Assembly (NCBI GenBank): GCA_949752795.1
Contig: OX457058.1
Location: 169,510,223-169,574,222, forward strand
Direction of reading: 5' to 3'
Origin: Hyperoodon ampullatus
Taxonomy: Eukaryota > Chordata > Mammalia > Artiodactyla > Ziphiidae
Length of the DNA: 64,000 nt
Position numbers and translations under genes: made by a program. The notes beneath the pieces are model-generated. The model was not told where the DNA came from. It made no database searches and saw only the letters and a list, made by a program, of their open reading frames with translations. This document shows positions 55,411 to 64,000 of this stretch, piece by piece (position 1 is the stretch's first letter; every line of letters starts with the position of its first letter).

Positions 55411-56814
55411 CCTGGGGTTTTTTAAAATCAGTTTATAGAGCTAGAGTTTAGTTCCTGACAACCATTTCTTCTAAACTCTTAAAACTTCTAACTTCCATTA
55501 AGACTAAGTACAATTTTAAGAGGAAAAGGCTTTCTTTAAGGTCATTTGGTGAGAGAAATACACAATTTATTTGAAGTCCATTCTCTAGGAGGGACTTTGA
55601 GAAGATGAGACTTTTTTTTTTTTTATGTTGGTTTTAAGCTTCTCTCTTCTTCTGGGAAGTCTCATACCTTAATGCTTCTCAGGGGAAAACAAGTCCTCAA
55701 ATGTTAAGTATTTCACATGAGTTCTAGAAAGACAGGGTGGCAGATCTCCATTCTTATGAAAACTTGTGGGGAACCAATAGGTCCTTAGAGTATAGAAATG
55801 ATTATTCTTCATATTTTGCTAACGAACTCTTTGGAAAGGCCTTCCCCTATTCAGAATTCTCCTCTGTCTCAGTCGTGCTTGGTTATGCTTCTGTGCACAT
55901 TTTGTCTTGTATTATAAAAAGTTGCGCATGTACTTATCTCGCTTGTAAACTGTGACAGCTTTGAGGATATGTCCTGTCTCTGTATCCCCAGGGTTTGGCT
56001 TATAGTACATGTTTAATTAGTGTCTATTGAATGGAACGGATTTGATTAAGCAGCAGGTCTTTCTTGAGCTACCCAGTGGGCTCAGCAAGGGCTAAATTGT
56101 GACTTTCTCTTTTTTGTGCAGGGATTCCTAGAGGGGGTTACAGACACAGGCTGGGGCAGGAGGCCCTGGCTGCTCGCCCTGGAGGTTTAACTGACTTCCC
56201 CATCTGGGCTCAGCTGTAGGCCCAGCTCTTTAGTGCTCCTGAGCCCACCCTGCCACAGGTGGCCAGGATCTTGGTGGCCCTATTCTACCAGTAGGCAAGG
56301 TCCAGAGTCATCCACAGCTTCTTCTCCATCTTCTTTGCCCAGTTCCTTGAATGAACTTCTGCCTCAATTTCCCTTTGTATTTGCATCCCCCCAAGGGCTG
56401 GAGATGACCCTTTAGCTCAGCCCTCTTGACTGGGTCGCCTCGAATGCTTCCTGCTCTCTGGACCTGTTTCCTTTACCCCAGTCACAACCTGGGTCCTTGG
56501 TCCCATCCAGGCGGGTCTCCCTCCTTGCCCCTCAGAACTGTGGGACCAGTTTTCCTACCAGCTTGACCAAAATACTGCCCCTGCTGGGACCCTGCCACTT
56601 CACTGGCTGATAGAGACCAGCAGGCTTCTCTGGCTTACACTCACTCCCCACTGCCCACTTCATTACCCAGTACCCTCATCTTCTTTTGTTATGTCATTGT
56701 GGTAGCCTCTCCAGCAAGTGGGGCTCAGGCACTTAGAAGAAAGAAGCCAGGAAAAGCAGGGACAGATGGAAGTTTAGCAGGATCGGCCCTTACAAGGAGG
56801 AGGAGAAGCCATTC
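55411..56814. other. Intergenic sequence after UNC79
   Basis: About 55975-56040 has a repeat-tail look (tctgtatccccagggtttgg, then ttagtgtctattgaatgg). The rest is unassigned. No gene seen. Confidence 0.4.
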
Positions 56815-57034
56815 ACCTAGGTCAGGAGTCAGACAACTGTAGCCCACTGCCTGCTTTTATTAAAAAAATCTACTAGAACACAACCACACCAGCCATTTAC
56901 ACATTGTCTCTGGCTGTGTTTGTGCTACAACGGCAGAGTTGAAGGGTCATGAAGGAGACTGAACAGTCCTGAAAGCCTAAAACATTTCCCATCTGGCCCT
57001 TTACAGAAAAAGTCTCCTGACCCCTGGCCTAGGT
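56815..57034. mobile_element. hAT (Charlie-like) DNA transposon with both ends and 8-bp target duplication
   Basis: Element 56823-57026. The left end is caggagtcagacaac and the right end, reversed, is caggggtcaggaga, forming inverted repeats. Internal motifs: actgcctgcttttattaaa, then gctacaacggcagagttga, then tctggccctttacagaaaaag. Flanks ACCTAGGT (56815-56822) and GCCTAGGT (57027-57034) form an 8-bp duplication with one mismatch and the CTAG centre typical of Charlie insertions. Non-autonomous; no transposase. Confidence 0.88.
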
Positions 57035-57114
57035 GAAGGCCACCGGGGAGCACTGAGTTGAACCCTTGCATGGGTATATTTTCCCCAAAGCCTCAGGGTT
57101 TTTGAAGTTGCATT

Positions 57115-57380
57115 ACTAGTGTTTCCTCATCTGTAAAATGTGGACAGTGACACATTCTACCTCATAGGGTTGTTGAGATGACGAAATAGAGAATGCAAGG
57201 AGAGAGCTTAAAGCAATGCCGGGCACATGGTAAGCACTCTCATCGGTTACTGTTTTTATTCTCATGTTAAAGCCTAGAGAAGTAAAGCTCCTGCCCAAGG
57301 TCTACGGCTAGTAAGAGGCAGAGCTGGAACATGACCCCAGGTTGTCTGACCCCAGGGACTGTGCTCTCAACCACGGTCCA
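57115..57380. mobile_element. Two MIR copies tail to tail (sense then antisense)
   Basis: Sense 57115-57265 (tttcctcatctgtaaaatgtg, then gggcacatggtaagcactctc). Antisense 57266-57380 (ctgcccaaggtctacggctag, then agaggcagagctggaacatg). Confidence 0.75.
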
Positions 57381-57614
57381 TATAGACTCCTGCTACCCCA
57401 CACTCCAGCCCGGGGTGACAGCTTTGACAGCAGCAGAGAGACTCCAATCCAGATTTGGCCAGTTCTGATTATTGGCTTGGAGAAGAGCCAGGAATAAATT
57501 CAGTTTTCCTTCCCTCACGGAATCCCACTGGTTCCAGGATGTGAACAGAACATTCTGAGATTCCCAAGGGTGGAATGGGCCAAAATCTGCAAATACATAG
57601 ATTCCATGATTGTT

Positions 57615-57760
57615 TGCAGTGAGCATGCCTCTTACTAGTTGGGTGACCTTGGACACGTTATTAAATCTCTCTGGACCTCTGTTTTGCCTTATCTGTAAAA
57701 TGGAGCTGTCTACCCATCTCCCTGGGGGGATGGAAAGCGCAAACGAGTGGAGGACTGAGG
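57615..57760 (+). mobile_element. MIR, sense
   Basis: Shows ttactagttgggtgaccttgg, then ttaaatctctctggacctctg, then cttatctgtaaaatggagc. Confidence 0.8.
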
Positions 57761-58434
57761 TGGTGCTTGGGAGACTGTACCAGACTCTGTGGACCTCCAA
57801 GGAAACCTGTGCCACCTTATGAAGACCAAACGAGGGGACAGCTCACAGCTGCAGGCTCGTTTGGTTTTTCCTTCAGCCAGTCCCTCAGAAGCAAGACCTA
57901 CAGGACCCATGGGAGCTGAAACGCGCTCATTAACCAAGGGTGTCCAGTCTCCATTGTGTGCCGTTCTTTACAAGCATGTCATTCTGCCTGACGATGGGAT
58001 ATTTTCAGCAACTCTCTTCCCTAAGAGTCTCATCTGAGGCCAAGTGACTGCAGCAACTTCGTCTCCATTTCCAAGCTACAACAGGACAAATAAGGTTGGA
58101 TTGGATCAGAGAAGATGGGTTATCCACCAGGACTCTTTTGTGAGCTGGGACTCAAGGGCTTCTGGCATTAATCGGACAATGCAGATCATTTAATATACCT
58201 CTTTAATAGAATTAATTTGCAACTATGTATTTTGGGCAAATCGGGTGTTTTAACAGTAATGGTCTTAAGAAGGATGAAGGGAGTGGTTGGAACTCAATGG
58301 AATAGAACCAAACTATGTTTTTATGAGAGTCAAACCCTCTGGGAGAGGAAGTGTTATCAGTAAGAGGCTGGCCATTTCCTCCCACTGACAGCAGTGAGCC
58401 TCTTTTGAAGGGGGTTCAAGAGAAACCAAAAGAG
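57761..58434. other. Intergenic, nothing recognised
   Basis: No named repeat or gene. Confidence 0.4.
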
Positions 58435-58635
58435 CCACTGTTTACTGAGCCACCGTTTACTGAGTATCTACTAGGTGTTAAGCACTTCACAAACATTATC
58501 TTTACTCCTCTTAGCCCTCTCGTCCCCGTTAATATTCCCACTTTGCAGGTGAGGCAACTGAGGCCCAGAAGTTAAATGACTCATCCAAGCTCAAGCTGGC
58601 AGTAGTAGCATTAGGACCAGAAGGCCATCTGACTT
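58435..58635 (-). mobile_element. MIR, antisense
   Basis: Shows ttactgagtatctactaggtg, then ttaagcacttcacaaacatta, then gtgaggcaactgaggcccag. Confidence 0.85.
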
Positions 58636-59044
58636 CATCAGAGCTTCACTCAGTAAATGTTCATTTCTCTCTCCCTCTTTTGGATTCTGGCCTCTTTTGG
58701 CTAAAATGTGCCAAGAGCGTGGGATAAAGCAATCTGAGGGCTCTTTTGGAGGAAGCTCAGTCTTGTTGGTTTCTCTGTTTATTAATCATCTATAATAAAT
58801 TTCCATCGAGCCACTGTCACTTCATCTGACAAAGGCATTTTCTCCTTTACTTTGGGAATTCATTTATTTGCCAAAAAATTATAGCTCACAAATTAAATCA
58901 CATTTAGTTTCCCACTGAATATAATAGTTTTATGGCAAAGAATAAAATTTTCTGAATTCATCAGATTGGGATGATGAACTCTATTAGATTAGGGGTCTGA
59001 GTTCACTCAGCCCTGTTGAGACTTGCCCCTAATTCAAATAATCA
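58636..59044. other. Intergenic, nothing recognised
   Basis: No named repeat or gene. Confidence 0.4.
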
Positions 59045-59282
59045 TAGCTACCCTCTGCGTGGGCTTACTGCATGTCAGGCACTTTAGATACAGTAATCTC
59101 ATTCAGTCTTCTCAACAGTGATGTGAGGCAGGTACTTCTGTTATTAACCCCATATTACAGATGAGGAAACTGAGGCACGGAGAGACAATATCTGCAGGAG
59201 TCACTCAGTAAGGGGCAGAGCAAACTTTGAATCCAGGTATGTCTGCCTCCAAAGCCTTGGCTCTTTCTACTACATAATTCTG
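59045..59282 (-). mobile_element. MIR, antisense, well preserved
   Basis: Shows cttactgcatgtcaggcactt, then ccccatattacagatgaggaa, then actgaggcacggagagac, then cagagcaaactttgaatcc. Confidence 0.87.
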
Positions 59283-60194
59283 GCAGGTCAGTGATAGCTA
59301 GAGTCCTTTGCTACTCACCTGGCCGCAAGGTAACCTAGACTCACATAGACGAGAAGTCAGCAGCCGGCAGCCTGCTGGTGAAACTTGGCCCACAGCATAT
59401 TTTGTTTGATGAGCTTGAATTTTCCATTTCCCCTTTCAGTTTGAATACTTCCGCTAGATCATGCAGTCTCCAGTTTTGTACCGTTTCCCACTACTGACCT
59501 CTGCCTCCCAAGCAGGAAGACCCCACAGCCTCTCGGCAGAAATCCTGTTGCCTCCGAGTTGGTGCTTCACTCATTCACCTGCTCCACCCTGCAGGCTTGT
59601 GAGTTTGCCACCCAGTTTAGACCGACCGTCTCATTTTACGGGCCTAAGAGGGGGTGGGATTGACCCAGTGTCACCCAGCGAGTCAGTGGCCAAGCAGGAC
59701 TTGGGGCCGTGCTCTCGGCCCCACAGTGGCCCACCTCTCCCTGGCATCACTGCCCCCCACCCCACCATCTGCATGGCCATGGGTCCCCTCCACAGCCCGA
59801 CCCATCAGTTCGACCTCATTTCTAGTCAGGGCTGATCCCTCCAAGGTGAGCCCTGGCAGCAGCTCTTCCCTGCAGGGTGCACGGGACATTGGCGGAAGGC
59901 ACGGATCTGGTCCAACAAAGAACTGGCTTTTTAATCATGCAGTCCAGACAGGCCCCCGCCCGCAGGCCGGTGGAGAGGGGAGCCTCCCGGGGCTGCCTGG
60001 CAGACGCCCTGATTTCTGCTCCTTCAAGTGGCCACTTGGAAAAGAAAGGAACAAGCAAGTTATCAGGCGTGAAGGACAGAAACACTCCAGGTGAGGACAA
60101 TCACGCTGCCCAGGTGGGGTGCTGGGGGATGGTGGTGCACGGTGTGCCCAGAGCCTTCAGCTAGAGAGCCCAATGCTGGGCTCAGGGCTGGGGG
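59283..60194. other. GC-rich intergenic sequence
   Basis: Higher GC than the gene body, so long chance frames occur on both strands. None has a recognisable domain or splice context. Confidence 0.4.
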
Positions 60195-60420
60195 GGCAGC
60201 TGGAGGGGAACACACACAGGCTCTGCAGCCAGGTCAGTTGCGGACATTCCCACCGACCCGCTCTATGACCACCGGCAAGTACTTCATCTCGCTAAGGCTC
60301 AGTTTCATCAGCTGCAAAATGGAGATGCTAATTCCTCTCTGTTGACGTTTTTTGTGAAGAGTAAATGAAATGATGTCAGTCAGGTACTTAGCACAGAGAG
60401 GGAGTCGTAAACAGGAATAA
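60195..60420 (+). mobile_element. MIR, sense
   Basis: Shows caggctctgcagccaggtc, then ctctatgaccaccggcaagt, then gctcagtttcatcagctgc, then ggtacttagcacagagagg. Confidence 0.78.
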
Positions 60421-61639
60421 GAGTGGGACTGTAAGGAACCCTCGCTACTCCTGGGAATGCCAGGCTCTGGGCTAAGCAGCCAGCATTCACGCAGCCATGT
60501 CTTCTTCCAACTGTAATGCCATGTGACAGCTGGTGTTTTGCTGAGATGAAATCACAGCTTGCAATGGGACCTTGGCTCCCATCCTTTGGAATGCGGCATT
60601 CCTACGCTGCTGGGCTGCATGTGGTGATTCAAGGCTCCCCCGCGTTTCTCTGTCTGAATGAGCAACTGGGAAATCCTCCTGCATATGGTGTGTTCTCTCA
60701 ACACTGGGACTTCACATGGTGCGAACACATCCTTGTGTTTGTAATGGGGATGATATTTTGAAAATAATAAACGATATGTCTTTTGTTCTTCTCCAGGAAA
60801 TCGCGTTCCCCAGCCTAGCTCCATGGATGGCGTGGGTGGGAGGGGGTTCAGACGCAGGGAAAGTTCTGGTCACACAGGATGAGGGAATGGAGAGCCCGCC
60901 TCTTCTGGACCCTAGTGGACTGTTGGCCAAAGAAAAAGGGAGACAAATGTAGGGCGGGGCAGAGAGGCCAGGTGGGCATGTCGGCAGCTTCCCTGCTGGG
61001 GGTGAGAACATTGTAGAAATGCCCTGATGGGAATGTCCCAGGGAGCCCCACCACGTGGTGGTGCACAAGCCTCCAGCAGAAGAGCCGGCAGCCCTGGGCA
61101 GCCTCGGGGCTGCAAATAGAATCCGGCACCCAGCTCCGGCAGCTCTCTCCCGGCTTGCGGGAGCGTGCAGGTTCCAGAGTCCCCATGGCTGGAGCTGAGA
61201 GGGCAGGAAGATGGGCAGGGCCTATGGTCAGGAGAAAGAGCCTGCCACAGCGTGGACATTTGCAGCTGGAGGCGCCGTCACCCTCGGAGACTGGAAGGGC
61301 CCAGGCACAGTTCTGCAGTCACCTGTCCCGGAAGCAGCCCAGGCCGGCCACGAGACCTGCCAGGACCCCAAAGGTACCACGTGGTCTGCACCTGCCTCTG
61401 CCTGTGCCCGAGACCACGGATACCCCCTCAGGGGCACACCTGGGAGCCTCCTGGAGGGGAGCCGGACTGAGGAGATGGCTCACAGTTTGAGCATCTATCT
61501 GTCCCAAAGAGACAGAGTCATCCAAAAGAAACTAGTTAAACCAGAAGAGGCCCCAACACCATCAATTTGCAAATTCAGGTTTTTCTACCGCCTCAACCCC
61601 CCTACACCCAGTGAGGTGGGGACTCTGAACAGTTTTGGG
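60421..61639. other. GC-rich intergenic sequence with overlapping chance frames
   Basis: Several 65-144-codon frames overlap on both strands at 60480-61645. None shows a recognisable protein family. The longest + frame (61211-61645) ends at a poly(A)-like hexamer (see findings). Confidence 0.4.
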
Positions 61640-61645
61640 AAATAA
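61640..61645 (+). promoter_or_regulatory. Isolated AATAAA poly(A)-like signal
   Basis: The sequence ttgggaaataaagtgctgta is followed by T-rich, then GT-rich sequence (ttctcttcttgacgctgtgtgtacgg), a plausible cleavage-site context on the + strand. No transcript is known to me here. Confidence 0.3.
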
Positions 61646-61734
61646 AGTGCTGTATTCTCTTCTTGACGCTGTGTGTACGGTATTAAATTTGTAACCCGCA
61701 ATTAATTAATCAATTAATCCTACAAACATTTCTG

Positions 61735-62720
61735 GTGTCAGTCACACTGGGGGTCTAGAGACTTGGCAATGATGAAGACCCCAAAGCAGAGTAGGCCCCT
61801 GTCCTCACGCATCTTATATGCACGTGGGAGGAGAAAGACAGGAAATGCATACACTTCTCAACGAGCGTCCTTAGCTGGCGAGAAGTGCTGTATTGAAAAT
61901 AAACTGCTAAGGCGACAGATTACAGAAGGACTGGGGCCGGTTGAAGAAAGCCACGGGGATAACCAGGGAAAGCGTGGCTGGAAAGACCTGAAATGAGAAG
62001 GTGCTGGCACACGGGAGGAGCTCAGGAAGGCCAGGGTGACGGAAGGGAAGAGGTGGCGGGGAGCGGGTGCAGGAAAAGCAGGGGCCAGGTCGGGACGGGC
62101 TTCGTGAGCCAGTGCACGGAGCGTGGCGTTTAAGTATGAAAAAAGTCATGGGCAGGTTTTTAACTCACGTATGGTCTGACTTGGGTTTTGTAAGGATCCC
62201 TCTGGCTTTTGTGGGAACGATCCTGGGGGCGGCAGGGATGGAAGCAGAGCGCCCAGGCAGGGGCTGTCACTGTAGTCCAGGCAGGAAGTGATGGTGGCTT
62301 GGATGGGGGTGGTCGGGGCCGAGTTAAGCAGATGGATTTAAGTGTTTTAGAGACCGAGTGGATAGGACTTGCCGGATCACCCCTGAGAACATGTCCCTTT
62401 TAAGAGGCAAAGAGGAGTAAAGGCTGACTGTCAGGGTTTGGGCTGAGGAACAGTGGTGGTGAAGAGGCCAGGTGTGGAGGTGGGGACGATGGGGTGACGA
62501 GAGGTCGTAAGGAGAGAGCCAGGAGTCCTTCCGGGCTCTGATGAGATGCCCGCGTACAGCAAGTGTGCACTTGGACGCACTCAGGTCTGGGGATGATTGG
62601 GAAGTGGGGACCGGAGGTACAAACGTGGGAGTCATGCATGTTTGATGGGGTGTGAAGCCCAGGACTGGATGAGCTCTCTGGGAGGGTGAGGCAGACAGAG
62701 GAGGGGGATTGCATGGAGAG
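61735..62720 (+). mobile_element. Long ancient L2-like repeat, sense
   Basis: Pieces of a dispersed mammalian repeat occur in the expected order over about 1 kb: caggaaatgcatacacttc, then cgtgagccagtgcacggag, then tagtccaggcaggaagtgatgg, then tggcttggatgggggtgg, then gtctggggatgattgggaag, then cccaggactggatgagctc. Assignment to the L2 class is from memory. Confidence 0.5.
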
Positions 62721-64000
62721 GCCAGGCAGCGGGGAGGCCAGCCAGCCGTGGCGCCCAGCCGCCTTCTTTTCTCATCACCCACGACGACTAAAATGGTGCT
62801 GTTTGTCGTCACCGGGCGGTGAACACAAATGTGGGCCTGAAATCTCAGTATGTATTCCTATGATCCAGACATGTTTATTACCCTTTTTTTTTTAAGTTTG
62901 ACTAAGAATGAAATCGAAAATTAAGTTCCCACAGAGAACAGACTTACCGCTGAGAATACGTCCCATTTGAAAGGTTGAGGCCAAACCTCCAGGCAAAAGT
63001 CAGTGGCATGAAGCCAGCCCCCCTGGAATTCCACAGAACAAGGGCTCCTTCCACCAGACCCTCCTCAGCCCTACTCTCTGAGGACAGGTTCAGAGCGGCC
63101 TCACTGGCGATCGTCTGTGTGCTTAGCTGTGTCGTCACGACCCTCTGGACCCCTCTGTCTTCCTGGGTAGGGATTGGACTTCCCTGGGCTGCGCTTACGT
63201 CAGGGGTGCAGTGCCCCCTACTCAGACATCCCCCAACCTGCACGCCCCCCATCAGAGCGCCTCTTTCTTTGTGGGGGGGCCTTGCCTGACTCCCTTTTCA
63301 CAATTGCATCATCCCCATGTATCAGTGAGTCTGGAAAGGAAGACATTTTTTTTTTAATTAAGGAGTGTAGGGCGGGGACATAAGGAACAACAAACAGAAG
63401 CTCCTGATTTCTTCTAGTTCTAACGGTGGAGACAGCAAGTTACCTCTTTGCTCTGGGAGGAATTCCTGAGGGCCCCTCTTAGCTGGGAATCAGTAGACAC
63501 TCATTTCCTTTGGCAAAGGGTGGCTTGTGTTTGTCTTCGTAAAAAAAAAAAAAAAGGAGGATGCTTTCCCTCAGGAAGCTCCTGCGAGAAGAGAGCTAAG
63601 CCTGAACCCTGTCCCTTCTGGGCTTCACTGTTAGAAGAGCTTCTCTATTGGCCCCAGATGGCTCTGGCTGTGGTTAGCCGACAGGAAAGGACCCCCATCC
63701 CCCTGAGGAAACTTAGTGGAAGAAATAGAGATGTGGCATGAGGGCAGGAGCACAGGGCTGAGGTCAAAGTTCAAGGGCTTCTGTTGCGGGAATGACTCTG
63801 AATGACCGACCTTGCAGCCATGGCAGTGGTGACGATGCCCACCAGGGGCCAGGGAGGATGAGAGCCCAGTGCAACCTTGTGGGGGCAGGTTTCTGCTTCC
63901 TGTCCCTGAGAAGCCATCCCAGGAAGACCCTCTTGAGGCCACACGGCCAACCACAGAGAGCCATCAAATGCGAGGCCAAGGGTGCCTCAGGCACCCACAC
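62721..64000. other. Intergenic sequence to the window end
   Basis: A 15-base A-run (about 63541-63555) and a T-run near 62885 are present. No recognised gene or repeat. The neighbouring PRIMA1 coding exons are not visible. Confidence 0.4.

Noticed and set aside
59461..61645. Several 80-146-codon frames on both strands as possible genes
   Set aside because: High GC lowers stop frequency; no domain, splice structure or start context is recognisable. Only the poly(A)-like end is kept as a finding.
55411..64000. PRIMA1 coding exons on the minus strand, expected downstream of UNC79
   Set aside because: No proline-rich attachment region or membrane segment typical of PRIMA1 is seen in any minus frame; the gene probably begins beyond the window.

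Overview
This window is nuclear DNA from a mammal, almost certainly a cetacean. Coding sequence is a small fraction, split by GT-AG introns, and the introns are full of mammalian retroposons (L1, MIR, L2-like, hAT). Seven short interspersed elements are of the tRNA-Glu-derived CHR type, with the head motif 'ccaccagggaagccc' and body motif 'ccgcggcatgtgggatc'. That type is characteristic of the whale/hippo/ruminant lineage and abundant in whales and dolphins. I see no Alu, B1/B2, PRE-1 or BovB sequence.

The window holds the 3' part of one gene on the + strand, UNC79. UNC79 is a large accessory subunit of the NALCN sodium-leak channel complex. I could assemble 15 coding exons (2279-2317 to 54226-54426). 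Every intron begins GT and ends AG, every junction keeps the reading frame, and together they encode the last 581 residues of the protein, ending in QFYPL and a TGA stop. Earlier exons lie to the left of the window. The inferred 3'UTR starts at 54427 and probably ends near 55.4 kb.

Layout: 1-2.3 kb is intron; 2.3-6.6 kb holds exons 1-4 (the numbering is mine) with an 88-nt intron between exons 2 and 3; 6.6-42 kb holds exons 5-13 separated by introns of about 1-8 kb; 41.9-52.6 kb is the largest intron, mostly an old antisense L1 block; 52.6-54.4 kb holds the 42-nt exon 14 and the terminal exon; 54.4-55.4 kb is 3'UTR; 55.4-64 kb is intergenic, with MIR copies, a hAT transposon with both ends preserved, a long ancient L2-like stretch and no gene I can recognise. 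In human, PRIMA1 follows UNC79 on the opposite strand; I find no PRIMA1 coding exon here.

Structures worth a second look are a 26-copy, 28-29-bp minisatellite in the intron before exon 12, a textbook twin-primed (internally inverted) L1 with a 17-bp target duplication, several other retroposons with clean target duplications, a CpG-dense exon in an otherwise AT-rich region, inverted L1 pairs that could form double-stranded RNA, and an unidentified stretch open on both strands in the last intron. I found no sign of a novel multi-gene system; this is an ordinary neuronal gene with interesting repeat biology.
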